From: Rotaria macrura
Taxonomy: Eukaryota; Rotifera; Eurotatoria; Philodinida; Philodinidae
Direction: 5' to 3'
Length of the DNA: 64,000 nucleotides
NCBI GenBank assembly: GCA_900239685.1
Contig: OENT01000088.1
Coordinates: 62,001-126,000 of the forward strand
In this document: positions 35,901 through 59,150 of the stretch, piece after piece
Position numbering within the stretch: the first letter of the stretch is position 1
Layout: each line of letters starts with the position of its first letter
Position numbers and translations under genes: made by a program
The notes under the pieces: generated by a model
Databases searched by the model: none
The model's input: the letters and a program-made list of their open reading frames with translations, nothing else
What the model was told of the DNA's origin: nothing

Positions 35901-38900
35901 AGAAGTCAACGGCGTAATTTCGCCATTGAAAAATAATCGGCCATTCAATCAAGACGAATGAAAGAATAAACCAAGCATGAATTCTGAATATCAATAGCAT
36001 CCGGTTGATGATAAAAAATATACTTCATGATACTCAGTTACAACTAGACCTACGTAGTTTTGCGAAGTAGAGAAAAGGAATACAATTATGAATATTTACG
36101 AAATCATTTTATTGAATTGTGATGATTTCTAATGAGTTTAACAACGAATCAGATATGATTGTCTATTAGGGGGAAAAAAAGACTTCAGTCAAACGATCAA
36201 TAGATATTTCTACTTAAAATGATGAAAGTTTCATGTAAAATCATCATTGAAACTACAATATTAATAATCATTTTTACAAGCAGTTGATTTCTTTTACATG
36301 TACTTGTATTACGATAGACTAGCATGTGTTGAGCACTATTAATCTTTGTATTTATCATCAATTACATTAAAATGTTAACCTTGTGTTGTTTTTTAATTCC
36401 TCTACGTTTATCTTTTAGAAGATAAGCAAATAACATGAGACGTCAAAAATTGATGATGATTAACACGACTGATGTTTATGTCATGATTCAAAAGAAATGA
36501 AGGTAATCTGACAAAAAGAATTGGCAATGACAGAATTGAATGATGTACTCGTTTCTGAAATCCAAAGAAGAAAATAAAAAATATGAAAAATTCTTCTTTT
36601 TTTTCCAAACTTGTGCATCGAAACAATATTTCATTTTAAAGACATATCGTTTAATACCGTCGACAGCGCATACACTATATTCCATTTAGATAAATGCACC
36701 ACTATGTTAGATAACACAACTTTCAAGTATTATTGCCTTCTTAGAATATAAGCAAAGAAAACGTCCATAGTTTAACTATAGAGTGCATGTATTTCTGGAA
36801 ACAGTCCAGGTCATTAATTATTGCCATTGATGAGTGAATAAGTTCATATGCATCTGTCTTTTATTCGAATACAAGCATTAATTATGATTATATCGTTATT
36901 GTTTGTCAAATTTGAGCGGATTTTTAAATCAAAAATAACTATGTTATTATCGTTTCTACATTCTTGACATGACACTACACTACAAATGATTGATATTAAC
37001 AGCAGACATCATTCAATCATGGCCAAGTGTAGAATAAACTAGGAAAAAAGATTTTCCTGGCATTCTGATTACTGTGCTGAAATAACTATAGATGATAGAA
37101 GCTTGTAAAAATTTGAATTGCTTTAAAAGACAGATTCGACGTTCTTTCTCATGAATACTCTCTTATGAATAGAACAATCGTGAAACATCAAGAGCAATAG
37201 TGACGAAATGTTTCAACAAATTAAAAAATACAAATCTATAATTTCTCATTCATTTGTATGTTTTCCGTCATAGACATTTCATTTTTTTCATTCATAAGCA
37301 TGAAATTATTAATAATGCCTGTCCTTGGAAGTTGTTTTTCTTTTCAATATTCTTGTTCATGTAACTACGTATATTCCATGAATCATCTAATTCTATGGAC
37401 GACTGATTGTTCTACTAAAAACAAAACAAACGATAATTAGTTACAGACTGACAATAGATAATTATTTTTACAATGGTCCATTCATTTAAAAAGTGCAAAG
37501 GAAAGTTGAAAAGATTATTTTGATGTTTTCTCTATAATTTCAATCTACATCAAATCAATGTCATCCTAAACTAAGCATCGTCTTTTGATTATAAAATAGT
37601 ATGTTTTACTAATTTTATTCTATCATTGTCTGCAATAAGAAAATGATTGAAACGAATCAATCATTCTTTTGCTGCAATACTTTTGATTAATACATCAATG
37701 TGAATATTCTAGATTGTACTTGATTCATATCGTTTTGTTAATATATCCATGGTTTCACTGGTACATCGTTCTAATTCAATCATCAATAAAAATTTAGTTG
37801 ATCATTTTATGAATTCAATGCAATGACATTGATACAAACTCTACTTTCAGGAAATCCAGAATACAGAGATATTTATTTACATGTGGCAACAATGTGTTTT
37901 AGGTATTTTATCGAATATTGTATGTTCATTGAATGCAAAGAAACAAACTGACCGATTGTTTTTTATCTTGCAAGATGATTGAAATGACTTTTAAAACAAT
38001 ATTTTTGAACTTTTCAATGATTTGCTTTTCTTCAAACAAATATACTAGACAGAAAAATTACGAAACAGTATTTTCCTATGATTACTGTGATTTTATGCGC
38101 ATCTCTTGGTTTTTGAAACATTTGCAACGTTTGAGATTTCATAAATATTTTCTTATCATATCATGCCTTTCAAAATTCGACTTTTCTGAGCTACACAGCG
38201 TATGTAACAAACTTGGAAGAAACTATAAATCACATGATGACAAAAGTGTTTTTGATAGATGTTTGCGCTACTTGGGAACACAATATGAGGCTCAAGTAAA
38301 GTTTTACCTGAAATCTTTATAGTCCTTATCTCTATGATTCTCTATACCGTTTTCTTCTTCGAATGATATATTGCATATATGAACCAAATATGATAGACAA
38401 CTTTCAAGATATTATGTTCTTAGTACATGCATTGTTCTGTCACTATGCAGCAGTAATAGAATTCTTTAGTAATGATGAACACCCGTTAATAGAGTGTTTA
38501 TACAGTTAGATTCGTAATTATGCTATAGAGAATACGTATTGAAACCATCGAATAAAATTGGTAGTCATCGCAACTATACCTATTGAATATTCGCATGTGC
38601 ATATATTGTTTGTAAGTACTGCACTCGTGAGACAAACATCTTTAAACTATGTTATGTAAAGTCTATGGTGAAGTGTAAGAATAATACGGCATTCATATCA
38701 AGCAGTATCATTCCTATTGTAAATCTAGAAGTATAGATGAAAATGTTTGTCTCTCTTATTTTCTCGTCATCATCCTGATCGTGCTCATAAGATTTATTCA
38801 TATCTCATGCTAACATACAAATAGTTTACTTCCAAGAAACTAAGTCATAAGTAATATTTGGATCAGGTAATATCTATCATCGTGCAAAAATCTAGTCGTT

Positions 38901-39664
38901 TATTTTCAGAGAACGATTGATATAATTTCACACCAATAAAGCTATCTTGTAGTTAGTAGAATACAAAAAAAAGCCCTTTAATGATTCCTTTTAATCTAGA
39001 AGGTTCCTTACCTTTTTTTATTGTTCTTTTTTGTGTTGTACTTCATCGTTACCACTCTACACAAATACAAGTAATAAGGGTCATGGGGCAGTGAAGTGCA
39101 CTTAGTCGCTAATCATTTCTTTTCAATATACTATTAACAACTTTAATAATTTTGAATTCTGTTCTACTAGATTTTCTTGTTTGTCGAAAACTAAGTTTGT
39201 TTTTTAAATTTCAAAAACTTTTTTTTTAAAGAAAAATTCGCAACACCTTCTGAATTTAAATCAACTTAAAATAGTCATCGAGCGCTCTCTATGTCGACTT
39301 TTATATTCATCAATAATTGGATAAACTCGGATAAATTTGCAATTGTCGCTACTCTCTTCAGTAAAGTATCCATATGATTTAGCGCTCTTCATATGACATG
39401 CTATGCTAATAGGTATTTGTGCAGCGATAGAAGGAGTTCAATTAATGTCAGTTAACTCATCATCATTAATAAACAGACGGCAGTATAGAGGAAAGAACAG
39501 AAAAAAAAGCAAGATGGGAGGCCGATTTTCGTGTGTGGGTGGTGCTGTAATTTTTGTTTCTTATTGATTACTTTCATTTATATTCGATTCTTCTAGATGA
39601 TATAATCCACGAACAGAACAATAGAAACTGAAGAAAGCCAAGTAACATATCCTAATCAACTGCT
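32939..39664. other. Intergenic, no gene recognised
   Basis: About 6.7 kb with no convincing coding series. An AATAAA near 33277 could serve the 7TM receptor gene. The longest frame, 129 codons at 37933-38322 (+), has no recognisable domain, no splice partners and unusual composition. Distal regulatory sequence for the receptor and CHD4 genes may lie here. Confidence 0.55.
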
Positions 39665-48897
<9,233 letters not shown>

Positions 48898-48927
48898 CCA
48901 AGGAAATATTTTGAAATGATCGAACTA

Positions 48928-48933
48928 AATAAA
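48928..48933 (+). terminator. Polyadenylation signal AATAAA for CHD4
   Basis: Canonical hexamer 31 bp past the TGA of the proposed last exon, supporting use of that exon. Confidence 0.65.
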
Positions 48934-51389
48934 ATGCACCGTTTGTTCTTTTCTTGTTCTTTCACTCTATTTTGAATCATATTGTATTAATTTTGTTTCT
49001 TTTTTGTCAGTGCTTATATACATGTACCTGTGTATGTATATGTTTATGTTTACGAAGAAACATCCAATAACTTGTATACATTTCTTTTTAATTTTTCTTT
49101 CTAATTTACTCTTTAGTTGTTACATGTTTTTTTTTGTTTCATGTGTGTTCAAAAGGTTTTAAAGTATGTACGTCTGCATACATATATTCAAAAATCCGGA
49201 AAAATCTATAGACATGAAAAGTTAATATAGAACTGTTTCCTGATGGATTCAAGTTTCGTTACACTCAACTTGTATCAATCTAAATTAGTGATATGCTTTA
49301 GTTTTTAATTCATTTCGTCCGTTTTTTTTTGACTACAGCTATGTCATAATTAAAGACATTAGAATAATAGAGATCATAATAAAAAATCAAGATACAGAAT
49401 AATGATAGAAATTTTTCATCCATAGAAACAGGATAAAAAAAGGTTCGAAAAGGTAGGTATTCACACTTGGTAGTTTTTTTCTGCAAATTTTCTCAAATAT
49501 CGAAAGATTTAACATTTTTAGCTAGTTTATATTAAATTAAATTTATCCATTGTGTAATAACTTTTCTATGGAAGAATTCCGAGTATTTACATTCTATGTT
49601 GAATAAAAGCAACATGATCATATGGTTGTTCTTGACGTTCTATGTTGTTTTGTTATTCAATAGTTGAGTATAGTAGTTCTTGCAAATAGCTTACATGACA
49701 TTGAATACAACTACATTGCGGCCAATTCTATCTAAGTGGTGTATTAGAGAATGATGATGATAACAACACGAGGAAGAAAAACAATTTCGATCGTTCATTT
49801 TTTACAGTCTTGCAGAGATCATAGTATCTGTGATGTATTCGGCTTTATTTAGTACCTTCATCAAAAAATCGCTCGTTTTTCCGTGGAACTCTTAGCAAAA
49901 GAAACAGCCTATTGTCGTCGAGGCATTTCCAAAGATCGTTCGATTTTTTCAAGTATTCTATAAGCTGTAGCGAAATCGAGTTTTATACCTTTTTCACAAG
50001 GATTTCGATTTCCGATTGAATTTTTACTAACTAACGAATGATGGAATGGACGAAAACTCTGGTAAAAGGAACTTAGCGATGTTTATTTTACCAGGATGAG
50101 AGAATTTATGCGAAAGAAGCACGACGGTAAATGGTCGTGTCAGTTAAGTTTTTCACTGCTTGGCATGCATCGTAATCTGAGAAACAGGTGAAAATAAGTT
50201 TGCAACTTCGGAAAGCTTTGAAGAGTTTCCGACATTACGTTTTTTAGAGAGTGTTTCGGTCGTTTTTTAATAAATCTTTAGGAACCGTAAACGAATGAAT
50301 AATTCATTTTTCCAACGTTTTATTGGTGTAATTAATCATTTGCGTTACGCCCACAATAGATCTATTTTACGATTCAACACAAAATGTCCATATTCTGAAA
50401 GTTACGGCTACAAACTGGATGAAACAACAGTATATATGCCTATTTTCGATAGAGGACGAATGTTTCTGGTTGTCATAATATTGAACCTGAGGAGTTACTA
50501 AATTTGATCAATTTGGGGCTAATGGACTTCAAAGAACAAAATAACTTAGCAAACTAAAACATGTGATTTTAAAATTCAATCGTTACACTCTAAGAAAAAT
50601 AGGCTTTTTACAGAACTTGTGACCAAGGGAAGAACCTTTTGATTCCGTATGCAAATTTCAAGTCTTTATTGCCTGTAGATAAATGATCGCATCTCTTTTA
50701 TATTCGACAGATTCGTACGTAAATAAGAAAAGGGCTCGTGCCGTGGCCAGAGGTTCAGTAAAAATCTTCTGTTTAGAGTGTAGTTGATGTGATGTGTTCT
50801 TTTAAAGATGTACCAAGGCACATATACTTATGATTGAACATTGGTTGCTGTTTTTTTACCCATGCTTACAATGGCTGAAAAAATTTATCGTATATAGAAA
50901 TACTGCTGTCAACTTACTAACAATCAACGCATGAAACAATATCAATAGTCGAAAAACTCTCAAATACAAGTCGAATATAAAAATGCATTGTGTCAACTAC
51001 GGTGTGACCATGGTGTCTATAGAATTAAGAGCACTCGTTGTTCGTATGTCTTTAAAAAATTGCTCACATCTTGTTTGTAATCATTAAAAATACATGTGAC
51101 GACATCACTCTTGTGCAAAGGTATACCTTTTTCAAAATACTAGAAAAAGTTTTATAGGCCATTATGCTTTTCCTAATATACATAAACTACCATGCAGCTG
51201 TCAAAACTACCTTTGAGAGAAACTACATCATTTGGATCGTTTAATTTGACCGAGTTTAAAAGCACACGGTGAAGAAATCTGATGATGTCTATCCATTCAG
51301 ATGACATCATACATGTTTTCGTCCGTAAATGCATGATTAAGCTTATCTTTTCAAGTTCCTCTCCTTTCCCAAGGTCGAACAAGCACGGC

Positions 51390-51680
51390 CGTAAACGACC
51401 GTAAGTGGAGAAATACGGTGAAATACATGATCCAGCATTAAGATCGTATTTCTTCGTGTCGGATAACAGGATTTACGGAAAGAAAAACGATCGTTTACCG
51501 TCTTCGTATACAAAATGCGTATACGACTTCCGTGTCACATCGTATTTCTTCGTATACAATGGTATTTGTCCGTATACGACATGGAGAAATACGATCGTAG
51601 TACTGGACCATGTAAATCACTAAAATACGACGGTGTAGGAAGCTTATGCGGTTGTTTACAGTGGTATACGAAGTCCGTAA
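51390..51680. repeat. CpG-rich cluster of CGTATAC / CGTATTTC motifs with a stem-loop
   Basis: About ten short CGTAT or ATACG motifs lie within 290 bp, in a genome where CG is scarce. TCGTATTTCTTCG occurs twice in direct orientation (near 51443 and 51540). The inner part folds back: 51540-51557 pairs with 51572-51594 apart from a 5-bp bulge. Its borders are approximate. Confidence 0.6.
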
Positions 51681-52888
51681 TCTTCGATCTGGGTAGTGCA
51701 GATATTTCTAAATCTCTTTTGTTTTTGGAAAATAATGTGATGGTTTTTATCAGCACACTTATCACTTTCGAATCATAATGAATTCATATAGAATGACGAT
51801 AGAAAAATCTTCCGATATCTGATAGATTCTTCAGATGGGAAAAAATAATCAGCATTCAATCCTGAATGTTAAACTTATAGTATGTGTGAACCATTCAGTC
51901 CAGAATTGACAGACTATAAAATAACTTGCCATACTGGAATAAAAATTGATCGGTTCAAGTTTTTTTGCTTGTATTAACACTCAATGTTGTGACTAATCTA
52001 CCAAAAACAAATCCATCATCAACTCCTTTAAAAAAAATTATCTACCTACAGTAAGCGAGAATGAAATAAGATCTTCAATATTCACATTTCATAGTTGAAT
52101 AATGACCAGCATCCGAAATTGATTGAGGAGTTTGAGAAACCACTCACTAGAAACCATTTCGAATGCTGCACAATATGATGCAGTGAATTCTATTCAAGTA
52201 ATTCTCACTTTTGCTTTTATTTGCTTTGGCCTAGCAAATGTTCTCGATGGTTAATAATTTTCCGTAACCATTGATTGTTTGCATGCATATTTATCTGTAG
52301 TTGTTGCGTCACTTTGATTTTACTGTGTTGAAATATTTTTTCTTACTTATTGTGGCAACCCTATGTCGGTTTAGTAGCCTAAATACTTTCATTTATCATA
52401 AACAACAAATTATCGGCGTTTATTATCGACGAAAAACTTGCTAACGTGATCTCATACAGCAGATGATTTAGAAACGTTTTCTGGTTTATTCAACATTATT
52501 GATTGATCGCCTTGTTGAATTAATTTAACAATTCGGTCCTTCTAAAGAGATACATTTATTATTGCTCGTTCAATTATTCACGACTGCAGCTGAATGAGAA
52601 AAAAAGAAATATTATTTCAAATCAAAATAGATTTTCAACGCAAGAAAATGCAAATGATTTTTATAAAAAAAAGGACCATTGTGTATTCAATCAGAAGATA
52701 TGAGTTAATGATAGGAAACGACCTTTGTTTCATTATCATAGAGGGTGACCAGAATAGTCTCAGAAAGGTGTTGTAGGTTCAAATCATCAACTACGAAACT
52801 GGTGTCAAAGAATCTTTCATCTTTGAATAGTAGAACGGTTAATTTTATCAGCGTATTATATTTTTAGCTTTGATCGCTCTGAAATTCT

Positions 52889-52960
52889 TGTGGGTCCTGG
52901 CGTGGGTGTGGGTTTGTGATGGGTATGTACGTTTGGGTGTGGGTGGCTGTGGGCATGGAG
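52889..52960 (+). repeat. GT-rich tract with TGTGGG units
   Basis: A strand-biased run rich in TGGG/GTGGG, with TGTGGG visible three times plus variants such as TTTGGG. The reverse-complement unit ACACCC occurs just downstream near 53000. It resembles degenerate G-rich telomere-type sequence but is not a clean array. Confidence 0.5.
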
Positions 52961-54246
52961 TTTAACTCATCCCGACAACCAGCTGAACCGACACCCATAC
53001 CAAACATATCAATACTCACATCCCTCTCTTCTCGAAAACTTAATAGACATCTGTAGCAGTAACCGATTTGGTTTTAATCATGATCAATAAAATTTCCATT
53101 GGCACACTGAATTTACCGTAGTCTTTCGATTTTTTATGTTGAGGACTAGGGAACAATTCGATCGGTGTCAAAAATGCTACCAAGTGCATATAACATAACC
53201 ATATCATACGCAATAACTCTAATCCAAGAATAATAACTCGGTGACTCGCATATGGACTAATGCTTCTTTCATTTTTCTCATTAGAAAAGTGATGCTACAG
53301 AACTGTACGTATGAGTACACGTTCCCATCGGAAAAGTGAGTTGTACTTGAAATTTGGTGGTTTCTTTTGAAAAAATTGTGGGAACAAGTGTAGGACGCAT
53401 TTCTGCGATGACAAATATTTTTCAAACAAAGTCTACTTCTATGCATGCATATGTACATATACATATGTATATAGCAGAGATCCGCGAATCAATAAAAAAA
53501 CGCGGCTCATCACCGCCTCGCCTAGAGTTTGTAACAAAATAGGCAGTTTTTCAACCGTTCATTACAATCACTATCTTTTTATTGGATACAATCAAATACG
53601 TTAAAAGAACAAAAATATCAATGAGAATCAAATAAATAAATATCATTCATGTTTTTTACTGAGCGTTTAAACAATGCTCTGAAAACTACATTAGTGCAAT
53701 AGTTGGACTAGACTGAGTAATTTAAATATACGTGTATGCAGAGCGTACTAAAAGTCATGTAACAAAAAGAAAACTGCATAGCTGGACAGGATTATGATCA
53801 AATGAACTAATTTTGGTCCCGATGGTAGAGTATAGTTCAAACTTTTTATTCGTTAGTAAAATATTTTATAACATCACTCAGAATTATTATCACTCATTTA
53901 AAAGAGAAAAAATCACATTTCTATGCAAAAGATAAACTATAAATTTGGAGTTTCTATAATCTGATACGAAGTCCTCTGTTGTTAAATTTTCAAAATTATT
54001 TAATACTTTATTTGAATACTTGAGCTTTCTCTATTCTATCTAGCTTTGCAAAATCCTCTCAATTTGTTTTGCATGGAAAAAATCTGAAAACACTAGGGAC
54101 GTTAGTTAAAGTTTGATAAAGTATTCCTCTGAACAGTAAACAAAATAGCAACGCTATTCGATAACTTACTAACAAATTATGTTTTTAGAGTTCTCTTTTG
54201 CTGATCATTTTGGGTAACAGATGTTCTATGTTCATCAAGATGAGGT

Positions 54247-54330
54247 GTTACCCGAGTCAAAATACTAGAAAACGGAAATTAGTGTTGGTCAAAGCACAGG
54301 ACATTTTCTAGTACTTTGACTCTGATACCG
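54247..54330. repeat. Stem-loop, ~19-bp arms with one mismatch
   Basis: GAGTCAAAATACTAGAAAA (from about 54256) and TTTTCTAGTACTTTGACTC (ending about 54321) are inverted copies differing at one base. Weaker pairing extends outward. The loop is about 30 bp. Confidence 0.65.
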
Positions 54331-54774
54331 TCAGTTCTTGATCACATTAGAACAATTTCTGAACGAAAATAATCAGTATGACAATCTCTACAAAATGGAA
54401 TTTGCGAATAAACTTTAGGGTACGTTTATATTTTTTGTGGTTGATGACTGATAGAAGTGTGTTGAAAAAAGATCAAACTCCGTGTTCAAGTAGATGATGC
54501 TAGATTTGAAGAGTGTTAATAAGCTGCTACCATTTGAATAGAAACTTGGAAGTATCCTCTATCATCACGAAAAACATCGACTCATTTATTCATCACTCTA
54601 TAGAGATATACAGTTTTCTTTGTTTAGTGATTCTTGAGACATCGTGCACACTAATTTATTGTCCCGATTTGATAAACTTCCCCATAAATCGAAACGCTTA
54701 GAAATAATTTCATAAAACCGAAAGATATCCTTAAAAATTTCCCATTTATTCATCAAAAATAACATTCTAAGTAT

Positions 54775-54880
54775 AGGCGAGTCGACTCGACGAGTAACAA
54801 AGTCAACTCGTGCTCGCCGCGATGCAGAAAATCCAGACTCGTCTCGCCTCATGGTGGTGTGAGGCTAGGCGAGTAAACTG
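54775..54880. repeat. Cluster of GGCGAG / ACTCG repeats
   Basis: Dense short GC-rich units (AGGCGAGTCGACTCG, CTCGTGCTCGCC, CTCGTCTCGCC, AGGCGAG) in both orientations in otherwise AT-rich sequence. A related unit (CGCCTCGCCTAG) occurs inverted at about 53514-53526. Confidence 0.55.
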
Positions 54881-54925
54881 GGTGGTTGTCAGATCGCTGA
54901 CATATAGATATATTTATGCGTATAT

Positions 54926-54942
54926 GTATATATATATATATA
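54926..54942. repeat. (TA)n microsatellite
   Basis: Short run of alternating TA just after the GGCGAG cluster. Confidence 0.8.
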
Positions 54943-56128
54943 GGTGTAGTTAAGTATATGTATGTATAGTATATAAACCGAAAAGAAAAGGAATGCATTT
55001 TTGACTTGAAGGGCATTTATCCGCTTGAAATAAGCATTTATCTCACCGATCGTATTTTTTTCCACTGTTGGATGCTAATGTTCAAATGTTTTTGTGAGCA
55101 TAATTCCTAACACAAAAAATTGAACAATATCATTCTAAATAGCTCATTGAATTTATGCTGAAAATAAACCAATTTCTGTATTCATTATTTATCAATGACC
55201 TTGAAATGACTGAGCATCCTTCCTATGCTATTATAAAGATAGGTTGATGCTGTAATAGATCAATTAATAAATTTCCTTGAATAGATTAAGCTTTTCTATG
55301 AATAAGTTCTTCATATATTGCTAATATTTAAATCTAATAAAGTTTGTAGCCAATTTTCTTTTCTGATTACATTGATGAAATGATAAAATCCAGAGTTTTA
55401 TAGAAAGGAATGTTTCTGTTTTCAATGAATTAATTATTGATTATATTTAAACATACTGACATAGATCTCGATCATGAATGACTCGATCAAAAATTACGAT
55501 TACGTTTGATTGCTGTACGCTTCGCTTCTATAGTATTTTCTTTACTTGATACATCAAATTTTTACTTTACTGTTGTAATCAATCCTATCGATTGGAATAA
55601 CAAAAGATGCCTATATACGCAATTGATTTTCATCGACTAAGAGCAATGATTTTAAAGTATGACCGTTGCTTTCCCATATTTACTTAGATATTTCGATCAT
55701 TACTCGAAGAAGAAAATTGAACTCTGATTTTATCAACCTGTTAATCCTTAAAAATAGCTGTAAATATTCTACTGAGTACGGAAACAAGCAATGGAATCGG
55801 CAGCCGACGCTTAATTTTCCGCTTCTTGTCTTACAGTGAAACACATTACTATTTTGATCAGTAAAACATTTAATCTAGTCTTAGCTCTAACAAATTATAA
55901 AAGAGCTTATTGAAGAGACCGATAAGGCCATGCAATAATATAGATTCAGCAAGCCAATTTTTTCTCTGATCTCTTATCAATTTGTGGAAGGTGTTCTCAC
56001 TGTTTTACTAACGTTAGCCTATGTACCAGATGTAACTAAATAAACAGAATCATGATAAATAAGTTCAGCGTTTGATTTTACTTCATTCAAAACTTTCTGT
56101 TACTAAACTTGTAGAACACTTTCACAGT

Positions 56129-56148
56129 AAGAGAGAGAGAGAGAGAGA
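56129..56148 (+). repeat. (AG)n microsatellite
   Basis: About nine AG units in gene-free sequence. Confidence 0.85.
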
Positions 56149-59019
56149 TGTAGTTTTATAGTACATTAAGTTGATTGCATCAGTTCCAGAATTCGTTGGA
56201 AATAAGTTACAGTATTTTCAATTTCTATTTAATGATATAGATCAACTAATTTTACACGGAGCGACGCTATCAGTATCAGATGAGCTAACGTAATTAGCAT
56301 TTGCATTGGCGATTTTATTTCATTACTCTTAAAATTTCTTATGAATTATTTTGTGAGTTGTTTCATAGTTATTATCATTTATGTTTTGAAGACTAAATAG
56401 AACATTCGATTAATTACGGATTGTAGTAGACAAAGTTCTGCTTTTTGCTGCTTTTTTTAACTTTACTTTTCATACATTTATTTAAGCCGTCTTTTCATAT
56501 AATCCACAATTCATGGTTTAGAACACCTTGCTATTCGTCAATCCGACTTTTATGTACTAATCTTAAATCATGAAAAACCTCTTGAAAAGATTGACTCTAA
56601 TGTTATAATAAAATAAGTATCTGTAAGAGAATATGAGTGAAACTTTAATATTTTTAATGGCAAATCAAAATGAACGAGATATGTAGTATCTATGAAGTAT
56701 CATCGTTTACTAGCCTTCACTCATGTTCTACATTATTCTAACTTACTTTGTTTCCGTTCGATGTATGATGTATCGACAAGTGGTATGTAGTAGTTGATTG
56801 CAAGGGCATCTACGTTTTGATGTTTAAAATAAAACATGTATTGAACAAGTGAAGTCAATATATCAAACGAAATTTACGGAATTAGGTCCGAAACAATACA
56901 AAACTTTCAACATATTAATGTAGAGCACGATGATGTATACAAATTGTCTACTATTTCAGTTTCTTACAGGTCTTGATTTTTAAGGTACCACTCGACTTTT
57001 AAGTTCTAATTTTGTTACCTAGGTTTTGCTCTTTATGTTCTATATTTCAACATCGATGTCACTCTGAGTCTTTCAATAGTTTTGATTGCTTTCTGAAAGG
57101 AGTAAAAAAGACCGTCACGATTAATAACAGAAAAACAATCATGACAAGAAACAACAAGAAAGAAAAACGATGCTTCACGAAGAGATTGCTACTTGTTTTA
57201 ATAAAACTATTGCAATCTGCCGTAAAAGTGTTTCCGTACCAAGGGCATGTCAAATGTAAAGGATTTTCAGGCTAGTGAAATTTGATAAGCAAGATCACTC
57301 CATTCGACTTTTATAACCAATTTAGTGCCGGATGACTGTATTTTAATTCGAAGTATTGATGTAAAAAAAATACGATGAATCTTATAGTTTGAATTTCGCT
57401 TTGTCGTTCACATTGTAATTTGAATATGGATGCGGAATGACATCGACGAAGCACATAACTTCTTTTGTGCAATAGTTTTATCATCTGTTTGACACATACG
57501 TTTATCGAACATACGTTTCACGTATATTCAGTATATTGCATAGCAATTCAGAAACCATTCAAAATACATTTAAAAATAGATTGTTTTTGTTTAAACTTCA
57601 TTTGCCGAAGTATAAGAAAGGAAATACTTCGGTTAAGTTGTTTGTTAAAATCACGGATATCATTAATGTGATATAGATTGCATGTTGAACAAGCATAAAC
57701 TTGGTCTGAATATTGAAAATGTTTTCTTGCTACCATAGTCCTTGATTTCGTTTTGTTTATCATTCTATACAATATATAGAGTAGGAAATAAAAAATAGGA
57801 TCTTTTTTCTTTTCAATAGAAATCATTTCGTCTACTTTCAAATCTTCATTCAAATTCCTACCATTTTATTTTCAATGAATCTTTTTCCTTTTCCTTTGTT
57901 TTGGTAATGACAATTCTGTAAGCTACAAATGTTCAGAACAGTCATCTTTTCTATTTTAAATAATCAAGTGATTGGCGTTAGGTTGCTTGCACAAATAGTG
58001 TATAATTATTCTTTTTTATTCATGTTTCAATGTTTTCATTCAAATCAAGAACTTCCTTATCACGATGATTATGCTGAATTCCAGTTTTATCTAGGATCAT
58101 GCAATGGCTGTCTGGATGGCATATTAGTTTACTTTTGTAGGGTATCGAAATTCATGATTCTAAGGTGTACTGCAAGTCTTCTAAATTATTTTCTAATACA
58201 CTATTCAATCACTGTGCCATTTTGACCAAATTATTACATTTGATCTTCATGTACTATCAATATGTGACATGGCTTCTTGGGTTGAACTAATTCTTTGAAC
58301 TCATCATCATCGTTCTATTTATTCTTCAATTTCTGTTTAAACACTTATTTCTCAACTAAACTCCTATGTCGAATGAAACGACTTGCGTATTGAGCAGCTT
58401 TGGAAAATGTCTAATTTTTATTTGCTACTATCCAGGATTTAGGAAGTTTCTGAATGTTTTCATGTCAAACATATTTCTTTTCTTGTTGATACTCAAACAG
58501 AACCATACCTTTATTTAATCTTTCACTTAATTTATGCTTTACTTTAAGTCATTCATTCATCATGAACTACATTTACTTATACTAAAATTTGAGAATATTC
58601 CTGATTAATATGGTCAAATAATTATTGACGTAGCTTTATTATAGCAATTAATCCAACTAAATTATAGTTTCTTTCCCATCTGTCATCGTTCTCATTTATC
58701 GGATCATGAAGAACAACTTCTAAATCAGGTTTTTTCAAGCCTATTGTATCATAGTCGATGAAAAAAGTCTAGACAATTTTTCTTGATAAGAGACACATGA
58801 GTGATTTTAATATGAGCAAACGCTTAATGATTGCAAAGAGAATGTGCTCTTTTATTTGAAAACGAATCTTGCACAATTTTTGCTGATCTTCGATAGAACT
58901 TTGTTAGCTATTTCTCTAACATTACCAAAAATAACTCGTTTCAACAATCATACTGGTTGATAGAAGAAAAAAAAGAAAATCATTATTTTGTCATCAAATC
59001 AATATGATCACTGTTCTCC

Positions 59020-59025
59020 TTTATT
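59020..59025 (-). terminator. Polyadenylation signal for the Cys-ring peptide gene
   Basis: TTTATT on + (AATAAA on minus), about 125 bp after the minus-strand stop. Confidence 0.5.
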
Positions 59026-59150
59026 TTAATACGTAAAAAATGTAAACAGAGGAATATTGATTCAGGACAAACTAATTGAAATGAATACAGAAGTTGAAAT
59101 TGAAAGGATGGGATCAATTCTTCATGTAGTGTGTAATTTTGACAAGAATT

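Larger units (their letters stand above)
48898..59150. other. Gene-poor region with several repeat structures
   Basis: About 10 kb with no recognisable gene. The CHD4 3' UTR occupies the start. Separate structures are listed at 51390-51680, 52889-52960, 54247-54330, 54775-54880, 54920-54942 and 56129-56148. Frames such as 50295-50501 and 57929-58225 show no domain or splice partner. Confidence 0.5.

Noticed and set aside
37933..38322. 129-codon open frame on + between the 7TM receptor and CHD4 genes
   Set aside because: No recognisable domain, Phe/Lys/Cys-rich composition like translated AT-rich DNA, no splice partners and no nearby poly(A) signal that fits.
57929..58225. 98-codon frame with Cys and hydrophobic stretches
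   Set aside because: No signal peptide or domain, in AT-rich sequence with similar chance frames nearby.
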